Shown here piece by piece: positions 1 through 4,979 of a DNA stretch of 5,030 nt. Source of the DNA: an uncultured Erysipelotrichaceae bacterium (lineage in GTDB: Bacteria; Bacillota_I; Bacilli_A; RF39; UBA660). The position numbers and the translations under genes are program-made. The stretch spans positions 1 to 5,030 of the forward strand of contig CACYEG010000019.1 of NCBI GenBank assembly GCA_902773365.1. The letters run 5' to 3'. Within the stretch, counting starts at the first letter, position 1; each line of letters opens with the position of its first letter. A model generated the notes under the pieces. The model saw only the letters and a program-made list of their open reading frames with translations. It made no database searches and had not been told where the DNA came from.

Positions 1-360
1 ACAGGATTACAAGAAGGATTGGAATCTTATCTTGAGTTTAAAACAATTAGAGATAATTATAGCGACAGCTATCAAACGACAAATTGTATTTACCAAGAAA
101 CAGTTGCAAGATGGCTAATGGAAAATGGATTTAAAGATGATATGCTTTTAGGAGCTTTCACTGGTAATACTACTAATTTAAAGAGTTCTTTAACTAGTGC
201 AGAAATCGATTATGACGTATTATTAGAGGCAGTAGATAAATTAAAGGAAGCAGAACAAGCAAGGCGAGATGGAAAAATAACACCAAGTCAAGTACAAGAA
301 ATATTCGTCGGTATTAGTCCAATTTTGGGGCAAATGATAACTAGAGAAAAAGTAATATGA
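1..360 (+). CDS. C-terminal part of an unrecognised protein (5' end outside window)
   Basis: The reading frame is open from the first base to a TGA at 358-360, so the window shows only the last 119 or so codons. A TTG at 19 could serve as a start, but no ribosome binding site precedes it and the frame stays open upstream, so truncation by the window edge is likelier. The visible part is hydrophilic, mostly helical in character and rich in Glu, Lys and Asp, with no membrane segment, signal peptide or recognisable catalytic motif. A charged stretch with Leu-Lys-Glu-Ala-Glu-Gln residues, about 45 residues before the end, looks like a helix or short coiled coil. I do not recognise the family. Its stop overlaps the start of the AlkD-like gene by four bases (ATGA), so the two are probably co-transcribed and translationally coupled. 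It is a real gene by frame length and junction; function is unknown. Confidence 0.75.
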   Translation, partial: TGLQEGLESYLEFKTIRDNYSDSYQTTNCIYQETVARWLMENGFKDDMLLGAFTGNTTNLKSSLTSAEIDYDVLLEAVDKLKEAEQARRDGKITPSQVQEIFVGISPILGQMITREKVI

Positions 361-1031
361 AAAAAGAAATAATATCATTTTTAGAATCTAATAGGGACGA
401 AAAATATTCGTCCTTTAGTTCTAAATTGATAAAAGATAACTTATACATAGTAGGCGTTAGACTACCTGTACTACTAGATTTTGCCAAAAATCATATAAAA
501 GATATCGACAAAATACTTAGAGTAGAAGACGATAATATATTCGAAATAAGGATGATTAAGCTATTTGTAATTAGTCTACTAAAAGATATCGAAACATACA
601 AAAAGTACTTCGATATAAGTATTGAAATGATTACTAATTGGAGTCTCTGCGATTCGTTTATCATGCATTCTAAAGTTATTAAAAAAGATAGGGAATACTT
701 TTTTAGTAAGGCAAGAGAACTAATCGAAAGCGAAAAAGAATTTCATAAAAGAATAGGATTCATTATCCTCCTTGGATTCTTTATTGACGACGATTACGTC
801 GATAAAGTATTCGAAATAATTAGTTCATGCAAAACAAATGGATATTATTCTGAAATGGCCCTTGCTTGGCTTATAAGTGTTTTATATATTAAATACACAC
901 AAAAAGCTAAAGAGTTTTTATTAAATAATAAAATAGATAAATCCATTATTAAAATGTCAATAAGAAAAATTAAAGATTCTTATAGAGTTAGTGAAACAGA
1001 TAAAAAATGGATAAAAAAAATCGAAGTTTAA
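357..1031 (+). CDS. AlkD-like DNA alkylation repair protein (HEAT-repeat DNA glycosylase)
   Basis: This 224-residue protein resembles the short clostridial/bacillal branch of the DNA alkylation repair family (PF08713). Its best-known member, Bacillus cereus AlkD, excises N3- and N7-alkylated purines by base-excision repair without flipping the base. The Gly-Val-Arg-Leu-Pro motif near residues 33-37 is the family's N-terminal signature. Trp95 and Asp99 (in Asn-Trp-Ser-Leu-Cys-Asp), Arg132 (Lys-Arg-Ile-Gly) and Trp171 (Ala-Leu-Ala-Trp-Leu) fit the AlkD residues Trp109, Asp113, Arg148 and Trp187 in order and spacing, so activity is plausible. The C-terminal Lys-Asp-Ser-Tyr-Arg-Val-Ser stretch near 206-212 is also typical. 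It is all helical with no membrane segment, hence cytoplasmic. The ATG at 357 overlaps the preceding TGA and has only a weak upstream purine run, which suggests translational coupling. The family call is firm from motifs; the exact substrate is inferred. Confidence 0.85.
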   Translation: MKKEIISFLESNRDEKYSSFSSKLIKDNLYIVGVRLPVLLDFAKNHIKDIDKILRVEDDNIFEIRMIKLFVISLLKDIETYKKYFDISIEMITNWSLCDSFIMHSKVIKKDREYFFSKARELIESEKEFHKRIGFIILLGFFIDDDYVDKVFEIISSCKTNGYYSEMALAWLISVLYIKYTQKAKEFLLNNKIDKSIIKMSIRKIKDSYRVSETDKKWIKKIEV

Positions 1032-1045
1032 TTCTTCGCTTTTTT
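1014..1045. terminator. Bidirectional intrinsic terminator between convergent genes
   Basis: A perfect 5-bp stem, CGAAG at 1022-1026 with CTTCG at 1034-1038, encloses a 7-base loop. It is flanked by a run of A on the left (1013-1020) and six T on the right (1040-1045). Beyond one T/C mismatch the A and T runs can pair and lengthen the stem. Read either way the hairpin is followed by a U tract, so it should stop both the AlkD-like transcript and the opposing transporter transcript. The loop (1027-1033) contains both stop codons: TAA at 1029-1031 on plus and TAA at 1030-1028 on minus. The GC part of the stem is short, so efficiency may be moderate. Confidence 0.75.
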
Positions 1046-1714
1046 GATGTTTACAATAATTATATAAATTATTATTAAGACTATCGTCATAAATACTGCA
1101 GCAATAAATTCGCTTGTCAAAATCTGTATTAAATAGTTAAAAGTATTTGTTCCTTTTAAAAGTCCCCTTGCTAAAAGAATGGGTATGAATATTATTCTAT
1201 CTATTATATAAGCTATAAATAATCCCAGCCCCATAGCAAGATAATCTACTGTATAGTTTTTAGTAACTGTATAAATTGTCGCAAATAGTAAGTGACTTGC
1301 GCTATAGGCAATTACTACACCTAAAAATTGTCCTAACATCGGATAAAAAAGTGTTATCCATGAAAAATCTTTGAAGTTATTTGCAAATATATATTGAACT
1401 ATTGCGTTATATCCACTTGTGGCTTGGTTTGGTACAGGTATTATAGAAGCGATTGCAAGAAGCATAAAAGTTATGTAAAGTAGAGAACTAACCAAAATAC
1501 TCTTTCTTGCTTCTTTAAATCCATAGTATTTGCTAATTAGTGCAATTAACAAAAAACTTAGTGGATAAGTGATGATACCACCAGTTATTATTATGTTTTT
1601 AGCAGGTTCATAATTTTTTAGAGTAAATATAAATGTAATTATTAAGATTATTGATAGAAGTCCAGTTAAGAATATTGGACTTTTTTTATTATCAATTACA
1701 GTATTTTCATTCAT
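1028..1714 (-). CDS. Putative VUT/YhhQ-family queuosine-precursor transporter (divergent)
   Basis: This is a 228-residue integral membrane protein with about six hydrophobic segments, near residues 14-33, 41-60, 72-93, 120-138, 158-181 and 196-222. The segment with Gly-Ile-Ile-Thr-Tyr-Pro-Leu followed by a Tyr-Gly-Phe-Lys-Glu-Ala-Arg loop (residues 46-70) matches the signature of the YhhQ/VUT family (DUF165), whose members import queuosine precursors such as preQ0/preQ1 for tRNA modification. Length also fits the family. Two features diverge. The usual acidic residues between the Pro-Leu and Tyr-Gly parts (family form roughly Thr-Asp-x-x-Ser-Glu) are Ile-Ala and Ser-Lys here. The C-terminal Gln before the conserved Asp (Asp172) is also not evident. 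The ATG at 1714 has GGTGGTG five bases upstream as ribosome binding site. The gene is transcribed alone, convergent with the AlkD-like gene. I see no preQ1 riboswitch in its leader. An unrelated six-helix membrane protein cannot be excluded. Confidence 0.6.
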   Translation of the reverse strand: MNENTVIDNKKSPIFLTGLLSIILIITFIFTLKNYEPAKNIIITGGIITYPLSFLLIALISKYYGFKEARKSILVSSLLYITFMLLAIASIIPVPNQATSGYNAIVQYIFANNFKDFSWITLFYPMLGQFLGVVIAYSASHLLFATIYTVTKNYTVDYLAMGLGLFIAYIIDRIIFIPILLARGLLKGTNTFNYLIQILTSEFIAAVFMTIVLIIIYIIIVNIKKAKN

Positions 1715-1826
1715 GTTATCACCACCAATATAATATCAAAAAAATAGTAATAATGATAAAGAAATTGTCGAAAAGCTTTATACTTTACACAAGTAATGAG
1801 ATTATATTGTTAGAAAAGAGGTCATT

Positions 1827-1931
1827 ATGAATAGAGTTGATATTTTTATAGATTACTTACTAGAGGATGTTAAATACGCTAAAAGGGCACTTGCTTTACA
1901 AAAAGTATTTAATCAGATTAAAAAGCATTGA
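1827..1931 (+). CDS. Possible 34-residue small protein
   Basis: An ATG at 1827 opens 34 codons ending in TGA at 1929-1931. AAGAGGT at 1816-1822 gives a credible ribosome binding site about five bases upstream. The peptide begins Met-Asn-Arg-Val-Asp-Ile-Phe-Ile-Asp and continues with alternating hydrophobic and basic residues, ending Gln-Ile-Lys-Lys-His. It looks like a single amphipathic helix with no signal peptide or Cys. It lies in the divergent gap between the transporter and the muramidase, and the muramidase promoter follows its stop directly. Upstream, TATATT at 1803-1808 could be a -10 but has no properly spaced -35. I recognise no family. The ribosome binding site and the gap it fills support it; the short length means chance is possible. 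Confidence 0.42.
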   Translation: MNRVDIFIDYLLEDVKYAKRALALQKVFNQIKKH

Positions 1932-1954
1932 TTAATGTGATATAATCTAATCTG
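1914..1954. repeat. Inverted repeat bracketing the muramidase promoter
   Basis: CAGATTA at 1914-1920 is the exact reverse complement of TAATCTG at 1948-1954, separated by 27 bases that contain the extended -10 element. A further GATTA-type copy lies at 1930-1934 (TGATTA) and another TAATCT at 1942-1947. The right arm sits at the predicted transcription start and the left arm near the -35 position, as an operator might. In this AT-rich sequence a 7-base dyad may also be chance. Confidence 0.3.
1918..1946 (+). promoter_or_regulatory. Extended -10 promoter for the GH25 muramidase gene
   Basis: TGATATAAT at 1938-1946 is a perfect extended -10 element (TG-n-TATAAT). The -35 at 17-base spacing (TTAAAA, 1918-1923) is poor, which extended -10 promoters tolerate. 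Transcription would start near 1953, leaving a leader of about 14 bases carrying the GGGG ribosome binding site (1954-1957) before the ATG at 1967. Confidence 0.65.
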
Positions 1955-1966
1955 GGGTAGAGCAGT

Positions 1967-3037
1967 ATGAGAAAAAGAAATATAAAAAAAGATTTGGTAA
2001 TTAGAATTAGCATTGCAGTTATAGTTTTAATTGTAAGCTTTTTCTTATATAGTCTTATTTCCTTTTATTTTAAAAAAGTCAAAAACAATTTTGGTAAGCC
2101 AATATATAACTTCGATCAATCCACTGCATTATATAAAGATCAAGAGATATTAGATCATGATATCAGTGAACTATACTTATCTTATGGAATATCATATGGT
2201 ATAGATGTATCAGAATGGCAAGGTAAAATTGATTGGGAAGAAGTTGCAAATACGGGAATATCGTTTGCTATTATAAGGTGCGGATTTAGGGGAATAAATA
2301 GTTCAAAAATATATGAAGATGCAAATTTTAAAGAAAATATTGAAGGAGCAATAGCATCTGGATTAAAAGTTGGAGTCTATTTTTTTGGTACAGCTAAAAC
2401 CACTGAAGAAGCAATTGAAGAATCAGAATTTGTTATGAACTTGATTAAAGATTATAAATTATCTTATCCGGTAGTTTACGATATCGAAACAATCGGTGAA
2501 GGTAGACTAAAAGGTGTAGATGGTGGTGATATTACTGATAGTATTCTTACATTTACTGAAAATGTATCATCATATGGATATGATACGATGGTATATACAA
2601 ACAAAAATACTTTTACATACAAACTTTATACAGGGAAATTGGCAGGTAAGCTTATATGGTTAGCACATTATACAGAAAAAACTGATTATAAAGGTGAATA
2701 TAACATGTGGCAGTACACAAAAAATGGTAAAGTTAAAGGAATAAAAGGTAATGTCGATTTAAATATTTCATACTTTAAATATGTAGAAAATGAAAATGAA
2801 ATAAAAGACAATCCTATGAGTATAAAATTGCCATATGTAGATTTTGAAGAAATAGATGAAGTGATACATTTAAAAAATGCTATATATTATAGAAATGCTC
2901 CATCTATTGATATACCAAATATAGTTGGTAAAATTAATAAAGGCACTACTATTAGACGTACAGGAATTTCGGAATTTATATCGAGAATTGAAGTAGAAGG
3001 TAAAAAATACTATGTGGCAAATGAAGAAATAAAATAG
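1967..3037 (+). CDS. Membrane-anchored GH25 lysozyme (N-acetylmuramidase)
   Basis: This 356-residue protein should cleave the beta-1,4 bond between N-acetylmuramic acid and N-acetylglucosamine in peptidoglycan, outside the membrane. A basic N-terminus (Arg-Lys-Arg, Lys-Lys) precedes one hydrophobic segment at about 10-35 with no evident cleavage site, so it is probably an N-in/C-out signal anchor. The GH25 domain spans roughly 75-272. It shows Gly-Ile-Asp-Val-Ser (Asp80), Ile-Asp-Trp (88-90), Tyr-Asp-Ile-Glu-Thr with Asp172 and Glu174 as the expected catalytic pair, Met-Trp-Gln-Tyr (247-250) and Asp264. These correspond in order to the acidic residues Asp9, Asp98, Glu100 and Asp198 of Streptomyces cellosyl. 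After a short linker, residues about 296-356 look like a small beta-rich, SH3-like module, which is a weaker inference. The start has GGGG nine bases upstream. It lies just before gpsB; no terminator is seen between them. Housekeeping wall remodelling is likelier than phage lysis, because it is anchored and there is no holin or other phage gene nearby. Confidence 0.88.
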   Translation: MRKRNIKKDLVIRISIAVIVLIVSFFLYSLISFYFKKVKNNFGKPIYNFDQSTALYKDQEILDHDISELYLSYGISYGIDVSEWQGKIDWEEVANTGISFAIIRCGFRGINSSKIYEDANFKENIEGAIASGLKVGVYFFGTAKTTEEAIEESEFVMNLIKDYKLSYPVVYDIETIGEGRLKGVDGGDITDSILTFTENVSSYGYDTMVYTNKNTFTYKLYTGKLAGKLIWLAHYTEKTDYKGEYNMWQYTKNGKVKGIKGNVDLNISYFKYVENENEIKDNPMSIKLPYVDFEEIDEVIHLKNAIYYRNAPSIDIPNIVGKINKGTTIRRTGISEFISRIEVEGKKYYVANEEIK

Positions 3038-3043
3038 GCTACC

Positions 3044-3072
3044 TTGACAAAATAAGCATAATTAAGTAAAAT
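3044..3072 (+). promoter_or_regulatory. Strong sigma-A-type promoter upstream of gpsB
   Basis: TTGACA at 3044-3049 is a perfect -35. It is followed after exactly 17 bases by TAAAAT at 3067-3072, one mismatch from the -10 consensus. The element starts six bases after the muramidase stop. Predicted start is near 3079, giving a leader under 20 bases with the AAGGAG site. It is the only good promoter I find before the terminator at 4880, so it may serve gpsB, rnpB, the RodZ-like gene and pgsA. Confidence 0.8.
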
Positions 3073-3096
3073 TAGTGGTGTAAAAAGGAGTTTGCT

Positions 3097-3438
3097 ATGA
3101 ACGAATTAGATATTAAATTATCTCCACAAGGGATACTCGATAAAGATTTTAATTATGACGCAAAAGGGTATAGTCCAAGAGAAGTTGATGCCTTCTTAGA
3201 CGATGTCATCGCAGACTATAATGAATTTGCTAAATTTAAAAGAGCAAAAGAAAAAGAGATAAAAGATTTAATCGATGAAAATAATTATCTAAAAAACGAA
3301 TTGAGAAAACTAAGACTTGAGATCGAATCAATTAAAGAATCTAGCGAGATGGGAAAATTCACAAGTAACAATGTCGATTTATTGAGAAGAATCTCTAATT
3401 TAGAAAAAATTGTTTATGGTAAACAAGATGAAGAATAA
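3097..3438 (+). CDS. gpsB: Cell division protein GpsB (DivIVA-family)
   Basis: GpsB is a cytoplasmic, membrane-associated adaptor that couples penicillin-binding proteins to the septum and lateral wall. The first 41 residues align without gaps to Bacillus subtilis GpsB. They include Lys-Leu-Ser near 7-9, Gly-Tyr at 24-25 and Glu-Val-Asp-x-Phe-Leu-Asp at 29-35, which keeps the penicillin-binding-protein groove residues Tyr25, Asp31, Asp35 and Tyr41. A coiled coil rich in Lys, Glu and Leu covers about 44-82. The short C-terminal trimerising segment, with Asn-Asn-Val-Asp-Leu-Leu-Arg-Arg-Ile-Ser-Asn-Leu-Glu-Lys and then Tyr-Gly, at 91-108, is the GpsB hallmark that separates it from DivIVA. Its 113 residues match the family's usual length. 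The ATG has AAGGAG at 3085-3090. The TAA stop (3436-3438) falls inside the first stem of the RNase P RNA. A gpsB gene directly before rnpB is known in Bacilli. Confidence 0.95.
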   Translation: MNELDIKLSPQGILDKDFNYDAKGYSPREVDAFLDDVIADYNEFAKFKRAKEKEIKDLIDENNYLKNELRKLRLEIESIKESSEMGKFTSNNVDLLRRISNLEKIVYGKQDEE

Positions 3439-3787
3439 TACTTGGACAAACGCTGGTAGCTATCTACTTGAGGAAAGTCCTTGCTCACTCAATCTGGAAT
3501 GATTGGTAATGTTTGTGCTAGGGGAAAAAATAACCCTAGGTATAGTATAACTATAACGGCTTCGAAATGACCTAACCATGGTCAAATTAGATATGAAAGT
3601 GCCAAAGAGACGAGTTCTTCTGGAAACGGAAGAAGTGGAACGTGGTAAACCCCACAAGTGAGAAACCCAAATTTTGGTAGGGGAGCTTCAAATAGGAATT
3701 AATAACGATTTTGAGGTTTAGATTTAATCTAAAAGATAAATGTTTGTCACCGCTTGCGGTACAGAACAAGGCTTATAAAGTATTATT
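3434..3787 (+). ncRNA. rnpB: RNase P RNA, Bacillus (B) type
   Basis: This is the catalytic RNA of RNase P, which trims the 5' leaders of precursor tRNAs. All conserved blocks occur in order: GAGGAAAGTCC at 3470-3480 (includes the 5' strand of P4), GAAAGTGCCA at 3595-3604, AGTGGAACG then GGTAAACCCC around 3634-3653, AGAAACCCAAATTTTGGTAG around 3661-3680, and ACAGAA then GGCTTAT at 3761-3776. The GGT at 3676-3678 lies where loop L15 binds the CCA end of tRNA. The sequence after L15 (GGTAGGGGAG) closely follows the B. subtilis RNA, so type B is favoured over type A. Ends are set by the P1 stem: AATAATACTT at 3434-3443 pairs perfectly, 10 bp, with AAGTATTATT at 3778-3787. P1 includes the last codons and stop of gpsB. 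No dedicated promoter or terminator is evident, so release from a longer transcript by processing is inferred. Ends may be off by a few bases. Confidence 0.95.
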
Positions 3788-3807
3788 TATAATTAAGGAG
3801 TGAAAAT

Positions 3808-4254
3808 GTGAATGAAATAGCAGCATCTTTTAAGAATGCGAGAGTAGATGCTGGGATAAGTTTAGAAGAAGCTAGTAACGATACAGAAATACCTTTGTCC
3901 GCTCTCGAACAAATTGAAGAAGGGGCGATAGGCAGCTTTAAAGATATTTTCAAACTTAAAGAGTACTTGATTATATATGCAAAATATTTAGGTCAAGATA
4001 GTACTAGCATTATAGATAAATTTAATGAGTACATGTTTGAATACACATCTAAAATCCCAGTAGAAGATTTAGAAAAAGCCATTCAACAAAAAGAGCAAAA
4101 AGAAATCGAAGAAACTATCGAGATTGGTGTTCCTGCAATAACACCATATTTAAAGCCATCAGAAGATAAGTCACAATCGAAGTTAATAATGGCTATAATA
4201 GTAACGATTTTGCTAGTAGCAATTTTATTAATATGGATAATAAAACAATTATAA
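3808..4254 (+). CDS. Short RodZ/YmfM-like membrane protein with N-terminal HTH
   Basis: This 148-residue protein has an N-terminal Cro/C1-type helix-turn-helix of the RodZ kind (HTH_25) at about 4-65. It shows Phe-Lys-Asn-Ala-Arg, Gly-Ile-Ser-Leu-Glu-Glu-Ala and Ile-Pro-Leu-Ser-Ala-Leu-Glu-Gln-Ile-Glu-Glu-Gly, followed by Tyr-Leu-Ile-Ile-Tyr-Ala-Lys-Tyr-Leu. A charged Lys/Glu/Gln linker (about 84-125) leads to one membrane segment at about 126-146, after which the protein ends. RodZ bridges MreB-type filaments to the wall machinery, and Bacillus YmfM sits, as here, just upstream of pgsA. Typical homologues carry a large extracytoplasmic domain, which is missing here; the TAA is followed directly by the pgsA ribosome binding site, so no frameshifted remainder is present. 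The start is GTG at 3808 with AAGGAG seven bases upstream; the ATG at 3806 runs straight into TGA. A membrane-tethered regulator is an alternative. Confidence 0.78.
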   Translation: MNEIAASFKNARVDAGISLEEASNDTEIPLSALEQIEEGAIGSFKDIFKLKEYLIIYAKYLGQDSTSIIDKFNEYMFEYTSKIPVEDLEKAIQQKEQKEIEETIEIGVPAITPYLKPSEDKSQSKLIMAIIVTILLVAILLIWIIKQL

Positions 4255-4270
4255 TAGGAGGATATTATTT

Positions 4271-4870
4271 ATGAATTTACCTAATAAAATAACAGTAAGT
4301 AGAATTATTTTATCAGTTATAGTACTGATAATGATGGTGTTCCCATTCTATCAAGTTGGATTTACTTGGCCTACGTTTTTAATCGCAGGAAGAATTGAAG
4401 TTAGTCTAAAATATTTAATTTGTGCGGTTTTATTTATTATCGCAAGTACAACTGACTTTTTAGATGGCCATATTGCTAGAAAGTATAACATGGTAACAGA
4501 TTTTGGAAAAGTAATGGATGCCATTGCAGATAAAATTCTAGTTAATGGGATATTGATAGTTTTGGCTGTAGACGGATTTATTTCAGCTGCAATACCTGTA
4601 ATTATTATTACTAGAGATACATTTGTAGATTCAATTAAAATGGTGGCTGGTCAAAAAGGTGGTAAAGCCGTAGGAGCAAGTATCGCTGGAAAAATAAAAA
4701 CCATTTGCATGATGAGTGGAGTCTCACTTATGCTTTTATACAATTTACCATTTGAACTGATCAATATAAAAGTTGCCGACGCTCTAATAGTAATTGCAAC
4801 AATACTTTCAGTAATATCTGGTATACAATATTATAACAACTATAAAGATGCACTTACTAAAGATATGTAA
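4271..4870 (+). CDS. pgsA: CDP-diacylglycerol-glycerol-3-phosphate 3-phosphatidyltransferase
   Basis: PgsA joins CDP-diacylglycerol and sn-glycerol 3-phosphate to give phosphatidylglycerophosphate and CMP, the committed step to phosphatidylglycerol and cardiolipin, in the membrane. The 199-residue length is usual. The CDP-alcohol phosphotransferase signature D-x2-D-G-x2-A-R-x8-G-x3-D-x3-D is complete at 62-87: Asp62, Asp65, Gly66, Ala69, Arg70, Gly79, Asp83 and Asp87. The N-terminus Asn-Leu-Pro-Asn-Lys-Ile-Thr-Val-Ser-Arg and the later Arg-Asp (115-116), Ala-Gly-Lys-Ile-Lys-Thr (139-144) are typical of PgsA rather than of phosphatidylserine or cardiolipin synthases of the same fold. About five to six hydrophobic segments are seen. 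AGGAGG at 4256-4261, nine bases before the ATG, starts right after the RodZ-like stop, so the two genes are in one operon. A terminator follows. cinA and recA, which follow pgsA in Bacillus, are not next here. Confidence 0.95.
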   Translation: MNLPNKITVSRIILSVIVLIMMVFPFYQVGFTWPTFLIAGRIEVSLKYLICAVLFIIASTTDFLDGHIARKYNMVTDFGKVMDAIADKILVNGILIVLAVDGFISAAIPVIIITRDTFVDSIKMVAGQKGGKAVGASIAGKIKTICMMSGVSLMLLYNLPFELINIKVADALIVIATILSVISGIQYYNNYKDALTKDM

Positions 4871-4879
4871 TATATTAAT

Positions 4880-4922
4880 AAACACAATGCTACAAACCAT
4901 AATAAGAAGCATCGTGTTTTTT
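4880..4922 (+). terminator. Intrinsic terminator after pgsA
   Basis: AAACACAATGCT at 4880-4891 pairs with AGCATCGTGTTT at 4908-4919 with a single A/C mismatch. The loop is 16 bases and the descending arm runs into a T run (4917-4922). It lies ten bases past the pgsA stop and is the first hairpin-plus-T-tract I see after the gpsB promoter. Confidence 0.82.
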
Positions 4923-4923
4923 A

Positions 4924-4952
4924 TTGAAAATATGAATTAACTATGATAATAT
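4924..4952 (+). promoter_or_regulatory. Promoter for the gene starting at 4980
   Basis: TTGAAA at 4924-4929 (-35, one mismatch) is followed after 17 bases by TAATAT at 4947-4952. TG at 4944-4945 adds an extended -10. It starts immediately after the pgsA terminator. Predicted start is near 4959, giving a leader of about 20 bases. Confidence 0.6.
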
Positions 4953-4979
4953 TTATTTAGAATAGAAAGAAGGATTAAG

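Noticed and set aside
19..21. TTG as the true start of the first gene
   Set aside because: No ribosome binding site before it and the frame is open to the window edge, so the gene most likely begins upstream.
1715..1800. A preQ1 riboswitch in the leader of the minus-strand transporter
   Set aside because: Expected from the family, but the leader has no C-rich loop, no hairpin and no A-rich pseudoknot strand before the ribosome binding site; it is plain AT-rich sequence.
1715..1800. A promoter for the minus-strand transporter
   Set aside because: TATTAT just upstream of GGTGGTG with TTATCA 18 bases before it is possible, but the start would fall in or after the ribosome binding site. I cannot support a specific site.
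1784..1808. TTTACA and TATATT as a promoter for the 34-codon ORF
   Set aside because: Spacing is only 13 bases, too short for a sigma-A promoter.
1967..3037. Phage endolysin or prophage remnant
   Set aside because: GH25 enzymes occur in phages, but this one has a membrane anchor and its own promoter, and it is flanked by core division genes with no holin, integrase or attachment repeats.
3382..3439. A dedicated rnpB promoter inside the end of gpsB (TTGAGA or TTGTTT as -35)
   Set aside because: At 16-18 base spacing the partners are A-runs, or a -10 that would place the start inside the RNA. No convincing pair.
3460..3769. Two overlapping minus-strand open frames (65 and 60 codons) across 3460-3769
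   Set aside because: They lie antisense to the conserved core of the RNase P RNA, have no ribosome binding site of note, and their content follows from the RNA sequence.
3774..3793. TATAAA or TATAAT near the 3' end of rnpB as a promoter for the RodZ-like gene
   Set aside because: No -35 at acceptable spacing (TTGTCA at 3744-3749 is 24 bases away), and these bases are explained by the P1 stem and its flank.
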